Positions 1 through 6,867 of a stretch of DNA of 8,969 bases are shown here, in pieces. The DNA comes from an uncultured Bacteroidota bacterium (lineage in GTDB: Bacteria; Bacteroidota; Bacteroidia; B-17B0; Aurantibacillaceae). The notes under the pieces are model-generated. The model saw only the letters and a list, made by a program, of their open reading frames with translations. It was not told the origin of the DNA and did no database searches. The position numbers and the translations under genes are program-made. Position 1 is the first letter of the stretch. Each line of letters begins with the position of its first letter. The stretch spans positions 1-8,969 of the forward strand of contig CALMNJ010000325.1 of assembly GCA_937868675.1 (NCBI GenBank), in the 5' to 3' direction.

Positions 1-303
1 CGGAGTGCGGTGATCCGGCGCGATCAATATGAGCGGACACTCGTAAAGCAAGGCGCCACGATCGGAGCGAATGCTACGGTGGTGTGCGGCCATACCATAG
101 GTCGTTTTGCGTTTATTGGTGCCGGCGCTGTGGTTACCAAACATGTTCCCGACTACGCACTCGTAGTTGGCAACCCATCGCGGCAAATTGGCTGGATGAG
201 CGAGTATGGGCACCGCCTAGAATTTACAAACGGTATTGCGGTGTGCCCCGAAAGCAAACAGGAATATAAACTCGAACATAACCTTGTAACGCGTATCCGC
301 TAA
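1..303 (+). CDS. wbpD: UDP-2-acetamido-3-amino-uronate N-acetyltransferase, C-terminal part (WbpD/WlbB-like)
   Basis: The reading frame is open from the first base and ends at TAA 301-303, so this is the last ~100 residues of a protein whose start lies upstream; the family is usually ~190 aa. The GTG at position 10 is internal, not a start. The visible part has left-handed beta-helix hexapeptide repeats (GATIGANATVVCG, HTIGRFAFIGAGAVVT), then the conserved exit segment VPDYALVVGNPSRQIGWM. A short C-terminal tail contains VCPES, resembling the end of WbpD/WlbB proteins. Known family role: acetyl-CoA-dependent N-acetylation of the 3-amino group of UDP-GlcNAc(3NH2)A in the cytoplasm. It sits 22 nt upstream of a WbpB-like dehydrogenase, which supports this pathway over other hexapeptide transferases. 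The exact acceptor sugar is inferred. Confidence 0.85.
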   Translation, partial: RSAVIRRDQYERTLVKQGATIGANATVVCGHTIGRFAFIGAGAVVTKHVPDYALVVGNPSRQIGWMSEYGHRLEFTNGIAVCPESKQEYKLEHNLVTRIR

Positions 304-325
304 TTTTTCAGCAGAAAGTTTAAGA

Positions 326-1366
326 ATGAACGCAACAAAGAAAATAAAATTTGCAGTGGTTGGCCAGGGCCACATTGGCAAGCGCCATGCCGAAATGGTG
401 CGGCGCAACAGTGCCTGTGAGCTTATTGCCGTTTGCGATGTGCTGCCAAAAGACAAACTGGGTCTTACCGATTTAAACGAACCATTTTACAACAGCCTTG
501 AACAAATGCTGTTGGCTCATCCCGAAGTAGAGGTTGTAAATGTATGCACCCCCAATGGCTTGCATGCCGAACACGCCCTCGCTGCCCTGGCACACAACAA
601 GCATGTGGTGGTTGAAAAGCCAATGGCTCTGAGCAAAGCCGATTGCGAAAAAGTAATTTACTCGGCGCTTCAGTATCACAAAACCGTGTTTTGTGTGATG
701 CAGAACCGGTATTCTCCGCCCAGCATGTGGCTGAAAGAGGTGGTAGAGAAAAAAATAATCGGCGACATTTACATGGTTCAACTGAACTGTTATTGGAACC
801 GCGACGACCGCTACTACAAAGCGGGGGGCTGGAAAGGGACTCAGGATCTTGACGGTGGCACACTTTTTACCCAGTTCAGCCATTGGATTGATATCATGTA
901 CTGGCTGTTTGGAGACATCGCCAACATACAGGCAAAATTTGCCGATTTCAATCACTCCCACAACACCGCGTTTGAAGACAGCGGCTTTGTGAGTTTTGAT
1001 TTTGTGAACGGCGGCATGGGCTCCGTTAATTACTCAACCGCAGTATGGGATAAAAATCTGGAATCGTCGCTTACCATTGTGGGCAGTAAAGGCAGCGTAA
1101 AGGTTGGCGGGCAATACATGGACCAGATTGAAGTGTGCAATATAAAGGATTATACCATGCCGGTACTGGCCGAAACCAATCCTGCCAACGATTACGGAGC
1201 GTATAAAGGATCGGCCAATAATCATCACAGCGTGATTGAAAACGTAGTTAATACCATTAATGGTGTGAATCAGGTTTCTACCAATGCCCTCGAAGGGCTT
1301 AAGGTAGTGGACATCATTGAGCGGATTTATTCGCTGAGGCCCGCATCGCTATTAAAAAAATTCTAA
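326..1366 (+). CDS. wbpB: Gfo/Idh/MocA dehydrogenase, WbpB/WlbA-like UDP-GlcNAcA 3-dehydrogenase
   Basis: This 346-aa protein has the normal length for the family. The N-terminal Rossmann domain carries the dinucleotide motif GQGHIGKRH (residues 13-21) and VCTPNGLHAEHA (73-84). The hallmark VEKPMAL at 96-102 contains the conserved Lys98. The C-terminal alpha/beta domain includes NRYSPP (127-132) and GGTLFTQFSHWIDI (177-190), with His186 at the expected catalytic position. In characterised WbpB/WlbA enzymes this fold oxidises C3 of UDP-N-acetylglucosaminuronate with NAD+, giving the 3-keto sugar that WbpE transaminates. Neighbours fit: the acetyltransferase of the same route ends 22 nt upstream, and a UDP-HexNAc 6-dehydrogenase, which would supply its substrate, starts 18 nt downstream. 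ATG 326 is the natural start, about 12 residues before the glycine motif. Family assignment is firm; substrate is inferred from context. Confidence 0.87.
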   Translation: MNATKKIKFAVVGQGHIGKRHAEMVRRNSACELIAVCDVLPKDKLGLTDLNEPFYNSLEQMLLAHPEVEVVNVCTPNGLHAEHALAALAHNKHVVVEKPMALSKADCEKVIYSALQYHKTVFCVMQNRYSPPSMWLKEVVEKKIIGDIYMVQLNCYWNRDDRYYKAGGWKGTQDLDGGTLFTQFSHWIDIMYWLFGDIANIQAKFADFNHSHNTAFEDSGFVSFDFVNGGMGSVNYSTAVWDKNLESSLTIVGSKGSVKVGGQYMDQIEVCNIKDYTMPVLAETNPANDYGAYKGSANNHHSVIENVVNTINGVNQVSTNALEGLKVVDIIERIYSLRPASLLKKF

Positions 1367-1384
1367 TTGAACGAATTAAACAAC

Positions 1385-2677
1385 ATGAGTATTTACGACA
1401 GGATTATCAAAAAAGAAACCAGTGTGGCGGTAATAGGCCTGGGATACGTTGGGCTTCCCATTGCCCTGGCATTTGCAAAAAAAATAAAAGTAATCGGCTT
1501 TGATATCAACGAAAAGCGGGTGGCCCTGATGAAAAAGGGCATTGATCCAAGCAACGAACTTGATAAGAGTGAATTCAAAAACTCGGACATTACTTTCACA
1601 CACAAACTCGAAGATTTAAAAAAGGCAACCTTTTTTATTGTTGCGGTACCAACACCCATTGACGATTACAACCTTCCCGATCTGAAACCATTGATTGCCG
1701 CCTCTACCTCTGTAGGCAAAGTGCTCAAAAAAGGTGACTACGTTGTTTATGAATCTACGGTTTATCCTGGTTGCACCGAAGAAGACTGTATTCCCATTCT
1801 GGAACAGCATTCGGGATTGAAATTTAAAAGCGACTTTAAGGTTGGCTATTCGCCCGAGCGCATTAACCCCGGTGATAAAGAGCACACCATCACCAAAATC
1901 CTTAAAATAGTGAGTGGCTGCGATAACGAAAGCCTCGAAAATATTGCCAGAACCTACGAGATTATTGTTGAGCCCGGCACACACCGTGCATCAAGCATTA
2001 AGGTGGCCGAAGCTGCAAAAATTATCGAGAACACACAACGCGATGTAAACATTGCGTTAATGAACGAACTGTCCATCATATTCAATAAAATGAACATAAA
2101 CACCTACGATGTGCTTGCAGCCGCAGGAACCAAATGGAACTTCCTGAAATTTTATCCAGGATTGGTTGGCGGACATTGTATTGGTGTTGATCCTTATTAC
2201 CTCACTTACAAAGCCGAATCGGTAGGTTATCATGCGCGCATTATCAACAGCGGTCGTTACGTAAACGACAGCATGGGTTTTTATGTGGCCAAAAATACCG
2301 TGAAAAAAATAATCGCTTCGGGCAAAAACATCTCCAAATCAAAAGTGCTGGTAATGGGCGCTACCTTTAAGGAAGACGTAAGCGACATCCGCAACAGCAA
2401 GGTGGCCGATATTGTGAAGGAGTTAAAATCATACGGCGTAAAGGTAGAAGTGGTGGACCCCCACGCCGACAGCGCGGAACTTAAACACGAGTACGGCTTT
2501 GGGCTGAGCAAGCTGGCAAAGGGTTATGATGGCGTGATTGTAGCGGTGAACCACAAAGAGTACAAAACACTGGATGAGAAGTTTTTTTCAGGCGTACTTT
2601 CAAAAAAGGGTATTGTGGTGGATGTTAAAGGTTTGTACAAAGGCCGCTTCAAAAAACTAAATTACTGGAGTTTGTAA
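1385..2677 (+). CDS. UDP-N-acetylhexosamine 6-dehydrogenase (TviB/WbpO-type nucleotide-sugar dehydrogenase)
   Basis: A 430-aa UDP-glucose/GDP-mannose dehydrogenase family protein, normal in length. From ATG 1385: Rossmann motif GLGYVGLP at 18-25, VPTP at 88-91, YSPERINPGD at 155-164, central helix with Lys212 and Asn216, the catalytic-cysteine motif GGHCIGVDP at 262-270 (Cys265), and a C-terminal UDP-binding domain including GATFKEDVSDIRNS (325-338). The KWNFLKFYPGLVGGHC context resembles TviB/WbpO more than WbpA. The reaction is NAD+-dependent two-step oxidation of C6 of UDP-GlcNAc or UDP-GalNAc to the uronic acid, here presumably feeding the WbpB-like enzyme encoded just upstream. The frame is also open from TTG 1367, directly after the previous stop. 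I prefer ATG 1385 because it gives the usual short leader (MSIYDRIIKK) before the Rossmann motif. GlcNAc versus GalNAc specificity cannot be read from sequence. Confidence 0.88.
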   Translation: MSIYDRIIKKETSVAVIGLGYVGLPIALAFAKKIKVIGFDINEKRVALMKKGIDPSNELDKSEFKNSDITFTHKLEDLKKATFFIVAVPTPIDDYNLPDLKPLIAASTSVGKVLKKGDYVVYESTVYPGCTEEDCIPILEQHSGLKFKSDFKVGYSPERINPGDKEHTITKILKIVSGCDNESLENIARTYEIIVEPGTHRASSIKVAEAAKIIENTQRDVNIALMNELSIIFNKMNINTYDVLAAAGTKWNFLKFYPGLVGGHCIGVDPYYLTYKAESVGYHARIINSGRYVNDSMGFYVAKNTVKKIIASGKNISKSKVLVMGATFKEDVSDIRNSKVADIVKELKSYGVKVEVVDPHADSAELKHEYGFGLSKLAKGYDGVIVAVNHKEYKTLDEKFFSGVLSKKGIVVDVKGLYKGRFKKLNYWSL

Positions 2678-2698
2678 CCAAATTCTCAAAATTGAATT

Positions 2699-2729
2699 AA
2701 AGCGGTTGCCATACAGCACCGCTTTTTTT
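2699..2729 (+). terminator. Rho-independent terminator of the nucleotide-sugar operon
   Basis: An 8-bp perfect stem (AAAGCGGT at 2699-2706, ACCGCTTT at 2718-2725) encloses an 11-nt loop and runs into a T-tract at 2723-2729. It begins 21 nt after the stop codon of the 6-dehydrogenase gene. It also lies between two convergent genes and reaches the stop codon of the opposite-strand gene. In the minus direction the stem is followed by only a broken T-run, so it may work weakly both ways. Confidence 0.8.
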
Positions 2730-4131
2730 ATTGCTTGATTATTTTCCAGAAAACAGTGCTCTTGTCTGTTTTAATTTCCAAAAAATAAATCCCATCGGTT
2801 AAATTTTCAAGTTCAAGCTGAGTTTTAAATGATTCTACATTCTGATCAATAAGTGTTTGTCTACTTAAGTTTTGTACCCTTAATTGTTTAATCAATTCTT
2901 CGCCTATTATATCAACAGTTTTATTGAACGGATTTGGAAACACTTCTGGTTCAGACAGGTTCTTACTTGCGGTTAAGCCCGTCAGATTAGAGTAAGTCCC
3001 ATACGAATCATTTTGCGAAAAGCTGTCGTTTCGGTCATTGGGAGGAACTGTCCAAAGCCAAAGACCGTTGGCGACATAAGCAGCCGGGGTTCCAACAACC
3101 ACAACATTATTTGTATAAAAACCACCAGTATTCACCGTAATAGTGTCGCCCGGCATTAAGTTAACTGCGAATTTTTTATGGAGCAGAGACTCACACCAGG
3201 CACATTGGCCATACGCATTGATGTAGAAACTGTTCACAACCGTGTTGCCTGTGTTTTTTACAAGAACATCAGCATCTGCCACCCACTCTTGGCTGCATGT
3301 ACCGCTAAAGGGATGTATATTATTGACCTTAACATTTAGAATCCCTATGTCATCTTCCGCAGTAAGAATCCCGGCTTTTGTAGTCTGGTAATGTACAATA
3401 CTTCCAATCTGCCCCAGAACTGGCCTTGCTGTTGCGATAATATTCACTTTGTTGTTATTTATGCAAATTCCTGTCGGATAGGTATGCCGGCTGCCGCCTC
3501 CTGTTATGTAAAGTTGCTGAAGGCTCAAATCAAGAAACCCGTACACCGGTGTGACTTGTGAATAATCAACACCGGTAAAATATATGGTGTCGTTTTGTAA
3601 AGTAAAATCAGAACACGAATAATTGAACTTGTATAACACATTAAGATTCGATGAGATTCGCTCAATACCCGATTGTGTTAAACAAAAGTATGACTGGGTG
3701 GCAGGATGTGGAATAATTTTTCGAGTTGCCGATTGCGTGCTTTGTTGCTGAATAATGTTGCCTGCTGTATCTAATTCTACATAAACACTGTTTGCGCTTG
3801 TTGATGCACTTGCCAGCAAATGCCCATTCGGAAGGCTTATCAGGCTGTTAAAGCCCGACATAGGCAAGCTAATGGTTGTGGTAACAACACTTGATGGTGT
3901 ATAGTGCATTAACTTATTTGATCGGTCCGTAAAATAAATTGTGCCGTCAGTGTATTCTGCCACCACACCAAGACCCGGCGTGGATGAAGAGCCGCTGAGC
4001 ATACAGGTGTAGGAAAAAACCATATTTCCAGTCGTATCAACCTTTGTTATAAAATCGGCATGATTGGTGAGATCGCAGGCTTTGCGCGCAAAACCATAAG
4101 CCAGCAACGCATTGTCATGAGTCTTAATCAA
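2728..4131 (-). CDS. T9SS-sorted secreted protein, main part, separated by a frameshift from its signal peptide
   Basis: 467 residues counted from TTG 4131, which is probably not a real start: the frame is open back to 4143, and the protein makes sense only when joined to the signal-peptide fragment at 4128-4385 (about 552 aa together). Residues ~1-250 have short repeated beta-strand patterns (ITKVDTTGN, GTIYFTDRSN, YVELDTAGN) suggesting a beta-propeller-like region. Residues ~261-360 look like an Ig-like/CARDB-type domain and include CAWC at 310-313. The last ~75 residues match a T9SS type A sorting domain: VFPNPFNKTVDI from 397, then DGIYFLEIKT and a short basic end. Such domains direct export across the outer membrane by the type IX system and are cleaved or anchored there. 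No enzymatic motif is visible; an adhesin or structural role is a guess. The gene looks AT-richer than its neighbours (sampled stretches ~38% GC). Confidence 0.8.
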   Translation of the reverse strand: MIKTHDNALLAYGFARKACDLTNHADFITKVDTTGNMVFSYTCMLSGSSSTPGLGVVAEYTDGTIYFTDRSNKLMHYTPSSVVTTTISLPMSGFNSLISLPNGHLLASASTSANSVYVELDTAGNIIQQQSTQSATRKIIPHPATQSYFCLTQSGIERISSNLNVLYKFNYSCSDFTLQNDTIYFTGVDYSQVTPVYGFLDLSLQQLYITGGGSRHTYPTGICINNNKVNIIATARPVLGQIGSIVHYQTTKAGILTAEDDIGILNVKVNNIHPFSGTCSQEWVADADVLVKNTGNTVVNSFYINAYGQCAWCESLLHKKFAVNLMPGDTITVNTGGFYTNNVVVVGTPAAYVANGLWLWTVPPNDRNDSFSQNDSYGTYSNLTGLTASKNLSEPEVFPNPFNKTVDIIGEELIKQLRVQNLSRQTLIDQNVESFKTQLELENLTDGIYFLEIKTDKSTVFWKIIKQ

Positions 4132-4385
4132 CCATTTAAATAATTAACCCCCATTACATACATGGATTTACAAGTGCTCTGTTGAGCATTGGCATCTATT
4201 CGCTCAATAGTTCCCAGATTGCCGCAGCAGTTACCTTTACTTTGATGGGCATAATACATGCTTGAACCTATTGACACGATTGCGCCGGTTGACTCCATAT
4301 CCGTCTGCCGGGCCGTATTAAAGCTCTGAGCCACAGCCGAAAAGGAAAACAAACAACTTGTTATTAAAAGTAAAAATCTGCTCAA
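4128..4385 (-). CDS. Signal-peptide fragment of the frameshifted T9SS cargo gene
   Basis: This 85-residue frame starts at TTG 4385. Its N-terminus is a clear Sec signal peptide: MSR, a hydrophobic core LLLITSCLFSFS, and AVA/Q, suggesting cleavage after residue 19. An in-frame TAA lies two codons above the TTG, and the first in-frame ATG (residue 30) would remove the signal peptide, so TTG is the only sensible start. The mature part contains a CC pair at residues 53-54 and the strand-like GTIERIDANAQ, which parallels FITKVDTTGN in the downstream frame. The frame ends at TGA 4130-4128, overlapping the downstream frame by four bases. Alone it would be a short secreted peptide of no recognisable function. 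I read it as the 5' end of the gene that continues in the -1 frame. Confidence 0.75.
   Translation of the reverse strand: MSRFLLLITSCLFSFSAVAQSFNTARQTDMESTGAIVSIGSSMYYAHQSKGNCCGNLGTIERIDANAQQSTCKSMYVMGVNYLNG
4134..4140 (-). other. Slippery-type heptamer T TTA AAT at the frame change
   Basis: Read on the minus strand in the upstream frame, the codons are TAT TTA AAT GGT TGA. The last T of TAT plus TTA AAT forms X XXY YYZ (T TTA AAT), a heptamer type known to permit -1 slippage. A -1 shift here would lead directly into the downstream frame through TGG TTG ATT AAG, giving a fused protein of about 552 aa. The register is directly visible. Function is unproven: no strong stimulatory stem-loop is evident downstream (only a 5-bp GGCTT/AAGCC pairing), and a mutation or sequencing indel explains the break more simply. 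Confidence 0.3.
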
Positions 4386-4402
4386 GGCTGGTTATTTTAT
4401 AA

Positions 4403-4432
4403 TAAATTTACGAAAATTTAGTTCAGAACCAA
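4403..4432 (-). promoter_or_regulatory. Candidate Bacteroidota-type promoter for the T9SS cargo gene
   Basis: On the minus strand, TTG (plus 4430-4432) is followed after 19 nt by TAAATTTA (plus 4403-4410), which matches the -7 consensus TAnnTTTG at seven of eight positions. Transcription would start near 4399, about 14 nt before the TTG start codon at 4385. The region is AT-rich, so a chance match is quite possible. No equally good match was found for the divergent rfbB gene. Confidence 0.3.
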
Positions 4433-4450
4433 GACAAACCAGGGTAACGC

Positions 4451-5503
4451 ATGAAAATCTTAATAACCGGCGGCGCCGGATTCATTGGCTCACACGTGGT
4501 GCGCCTCTTCGTAAACAAGTATCCCAACTACACCATCCACAACCTCGACAAGCTTACCTACGCCGGAAACCTTGCCAACCTGAAGGATATTGAAACCAAA
4601 AGCAATTACCGCTTCATTAAAGGCGACATTGTGGATGCCACTTTTATAAACACCCTCTTTGCCGAAGAGCAATACAATGCCGTCATACATCTGGCCGCCG
4701 AAAGCCACGTGGACCGCAGCATCACCAACCCCCTTGAGTTTGTAATGACCAATGTGATTGGTACCGTTAATCTTTTAAACGCAGCCAAAACGCTTTACAA
4801 AAAAGAAAACACTACCTTTTCGCGCTTCTACCATGTAAGCACCGACGAAGTGTACGGGGCTCTTGGCGATACAGGCATGTTTACCGAGGAAACTGCTTAC
4901 GATCCGCACAGCCCCTACTCGGCCTCCAAAGCCAGCAGCGACCATTTTGTCAGGGCTTATCACGACACGTATGGTTTGCCTGCGGTAATATCCAATTGCA
5001 GCAACAATTACGGCCCCAATCATTTTCCCGAAAAACTTATTCCGCTTTGCATCAACAACATTAAGCACAACCGCCCCCTGCCTATTTACGGTAAAGGCGA
5101 AAATGTGCGCGACTGGCTTTTTATAGAAGACCACGCACGCGCCATTGATATTGTTTTTCATAAGGCAGCACTCGGAAGCACCTACAATATTGGCGGGCAC
5201 AACGAGTGGACCAACATTGACGTCATCAGGCTGTTGTGCCGTGTGATGGACAAGAAGCTGGGCCGCCCTGAAGGCACCAACGAAAAGCTCATCACTTTTG
5301 TAAAAGACCGCGCCGGCCATGACCTGCGCTACGCTATTGATGCAACAAAACTAAAGAACGATCTGGGCTGGGTGCCATCGGTTACTTTTGAGGAAGGGCT
5401 TGACAAAACGGTAGATTGGTACCTTGCCAACGAAGCGTGGCTGGATAACGTTACTTCCGGCAACTACGCGCACTATTACGAAGCGCAGTACACGAAGCGG
5501 TAA
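4451..5503 (+). CDS. rfbB: dTDP-glucose 4,6-dehydratase
   Basis: A full-length 350-aa extended short-chain dehydrogenase/reductase. It has the N-terminal NAD-binding motif GGAGFIG at 7-13, LAAESHVDRS at 81-90, the dehydratase signature STDEVYG at 130-136 (Thr131, Asp132, Glu133), the catalytic pair Tyr156/Lys160 in YSASK, NNYGPNHFPEKLIPL at 185-199, and RAGHDLRYAID at 287-297. The STDEVYG and YGP.. FPEKLIPL combination is specific for RfbB/RmlB rather than GalE or GDP-mannose dehydratase. It converts dTDP-glucose to dTDP-4-keto-6-deoxyglucose, the precursor of dTDP-rhamnose and related 6-deoxysugars, in the cytoplasm. ATG 4451 gives the canonical MKILITGGAGFIG start. It shares a 65-nt AT-rich region with the divergent secreted-protein gene. 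The usual rmlA, rmlC and rmlD are absent here, so the end sugar cannot be predicted. Confidence 0.96.
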   Translation: MKILITGGAGFIGSHVVRLFVNKYPNYTIHNLDKLTYAGNLANLKDIETKSNYRFIKGDIVDATFINTLFAEEQYNAVIHLAAESHVDRSITNPLEFVMTNVIGTVNLLNAAKTLYKKENTTFSRFYHVSTDEVYGALGDTGMFTEETAYDPHSPYSASKASSDHFVRAYHDTYGLPAVISNCSNNYGPNHFPEKLIPLCINNIKHNRPLPIYGKGENVRDWLFIEDHARAIDIVFHKAALGSTYNIGGHNEWTNIDVIRLLCRVMDKKLGRPEGTNEKLITFVKDRAGHDLRYAIDATKLKNDLGWVPSVTFEEGLDKTVDWYLANEAWLDNVTSGNYAHYYEAQYTKR

Positions 5504-5555
5504 ATAATTTTTTTAGGAGCGCGGAATTGATCGTTGATAGTGTATACAGCCGAAA

Positions 5556-6827
5556 TCAGGAGGCAGTTGCATCTTTAATCACCATCTGAAAGGTATTGCG
5601 GCTGCGTTGTTCGAGCAGAATGACTTTGTCTTCGCTGAATTTCGAAATAATATCCTGGGTGTAATTCCGTATCGTCATCAAGCCAACGCCTGTATTATAC
5701 AGCACCTTGTACTGGATTTGCAACTCTTCAATAAGCGGATTTATTTTGTGTACATCATCGTCAACGCAAACACTAAAACTGATGGCCGAGTTCTGCATCA
5801 GGTTAACGTGCACGGCATATTTTGCAAACAGACTGAATATCTGACTGAAGTTGTCTTCCACAATAAAACTGAAATCCTTGGGCATAATGGAAAGCAGCAT
5901 CTGCTTGTCTTTAAAAATATAACTGGTTACTGGGTCCTTCCTGTCGCTTTGCATCACTACGGTACCCTCATCAGCCGGCTTTAAAAAAGACTTTACATAA
6001 AGTGGGATATTTTTATTCTGAAGCGGCTTGATGGTTTTGGGGTGAATAACCGTGGCTCCAAAATAGGTAAGCTCAATGGCGTCGTGATAACTGAGTTCGT
6101 CAATTTTTTTGGGGTTCTTGAAGTAGCGCGGATCGGCATTCAGCACACCGGGTACATCTTTCCAGATAGTGACGCTTTGCGCATTGCCAAAATAAGCAAG
6201 CAAAGCCGCCGTGTAATCACTTCCCTCGCGCCCTAAAGTGGTGGAAAAGTTTTCGGAGGTGCCGCCAATAAAGCCCTGCGTCAGTAAAATATCTTCGCCG
6301 GAAAACCTGGGCAACACCTCGTCGTTTACCAGTTTTTCTGAAAGTGAATAATCAACCCGTGCGTCGCGATAGGTGTTATCAGTTTGAATAATACCCCTGG
6401 CGTCGAGCCATTTATTTTTTACGCCAATGTGGTTGAGGTATGCCGAAACAATTTTGGTTGAAAGAATCTCGCCCTGCGAAACAATCTGATCGTAGTGGTG
6501 ATTATAAGGGTAAGACGGCGCATCATCGAGCCCCCACTGCAACTCTACCATCACATTTTCAAGCTCATTGTACACCACATGGTTGCGGTTAGCGAAAAGC
6601 CCATCCATTATCTGAAGATGAAACTCCCGAAGCTCTCCCAAAATCGTTTCCGTACTGTTTCCATAATAATAGGCGTTCACCAGTTCCTCGAGCTTATTGG
6701 TTGTTTTACCCATGGCCGAGATCACAACCAGTAATTTGCTGCCGCTGTACTGTTTGAGAATAGATGCTACGTTCTTTACGGAAGCGGCATCTTTCACCGA
6801 AGCACCGCCAAATTTAAACACCCGCAT
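5556..6827 (-). CDS. lysC: Monofunctional aspartate kinase (aspartokinase)
   Basis: A 423-aa amino-acid kinase that catalyses ATP + L-aspartate to 4-phospho-L-aspartate, the first step toward lysine/diaminopimelate, threonine and methionine. Visible motifs: KFGGASV at 5-11, SQGE at 117-120, LDAR at 141-144, TTLGREGSDYTAALLA (196-211; substrate and nucleotide site), WKDVPGVLNADPR (222-234), and GATVIHPKTI (257-266). Residues ~305-423 form a C-terminal regulatory region with ACT-like pattern (MLLSIMPKDF, GVGLMTIRN), so allosteric feedback by an end-product amino acid is likely. No homoserine dehydrogenase domain follows. The frame extends to ATG 6863, but the extra 12 hydrophobic residues fall within the upstream terminator and precede the conserved MRVFKFGG start, so I chose ATG 6827. 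It lies 72 nt after secG, behind a terminator, and is probably transcribed from its own promoter. The symbol is by function; the isozyme class is not certain. Confidence 0.93.
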   Translation of the reverse strand: MRVFKFGGASVKDAASVKNVASILKQYSGSKLLVVISAMGKTTNKLEELVNAYYYGNSTETILGELREFHLQIMDGLFANRNHVVYNELENVMVELQWGLDDAPSYPYNHHYDQIVSQGEILSTKIVSAYLNHIGVKNKWLDARGIIQTDNTYRDARVDYSLSEKLVNDEVLPRFSGEDILLTQGFIGGTSENFSTTLGREGSDYTAALLAYFGNAQSVTIWKDVPGVLNADPRYFKNPKKIDELSYHDAIELTYFGATVIHPKTIKPLQNKNIPLYVKSFLKPADEGTVVMQSDRKDPVTSYIFKDKQMLLSIMPKDFSFIVEDNFSQIFSLFAKYAVHVNLMQNSAISFSVCVDDDVHKINPLIEELQIQYKVLYNTGVGLMTIRNYTQDIISKFSEDKVILLEQRSRNTFQMVIKDATAS

Positions 6828-6837
6828 AGTAAATGGG

Positions 6838-6867
6838 CAAAGATATAAAAACAAAAAAACCATCCAA
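6838..6867 (-). promoter_or_regulatory. Promoter of the aspartate kinase gene (-33/-7, Bacteroidota type)
   Basis: On the minus strand TTG (plus 6865-6867) is followed after exactly 19 nt by TATCTTTG (plus 6838-6845), a full match to the Bacteroidota -7 consensus TAnnTTTG. The TTTG ends 10 nt before ATG 6827, so transcription would start only about 5-8 nt before the start codon, giving a very short leader. The -33 TTG lies inside the hairpin of the upstream terminator, so the two signals overlap physically. Consensus match is direct; activity is inferred. Confidence 0.55.

Noticed and set aside
473..961. Antisense open frame of 162 codons opposite the WbpB-like gene.
   Set aside because: It is fully inside a gene with strong family motifs; its translation has no recognisable protein features.
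1367..1384. TTG start directly after the upstream stop for the 6-dehydrogenase.
   Set aside because: ATG 1385, six codons later, gives the family-typical N-terminus and is the stronger start codon.
4081..4092. Perfect 12-bp palindrome TTTGCGCGCAAA.
   Set aside because: It lies in coding sequence, and about two such palindromes are expected by chance in a window this long. It has no partner site.
4775..5320. Long antisense open frame (181 codons) opposite rfbB.
   Set aside because: It is a codon-bias shadow of the well-supported rfbB gene, with no domain or credible start context.
5504..5555. Convergent gap between rfbB and the aspartate kinase gene, with a seven-T run at 5508-5514.
   Set aside because: No convincing stem directly precedes the T-run on either strand; the nearest pairing is bulged and about 18 nt away, so I did not call a terminator.
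6828..6863. A 12-residue N-terminal extension of aspartate kinase from ATG 6863.
   Set aside because: The ATG lies within the terminator hairpin, the extension is not family-like, and the predicted promoter starts transcription downstream of it.
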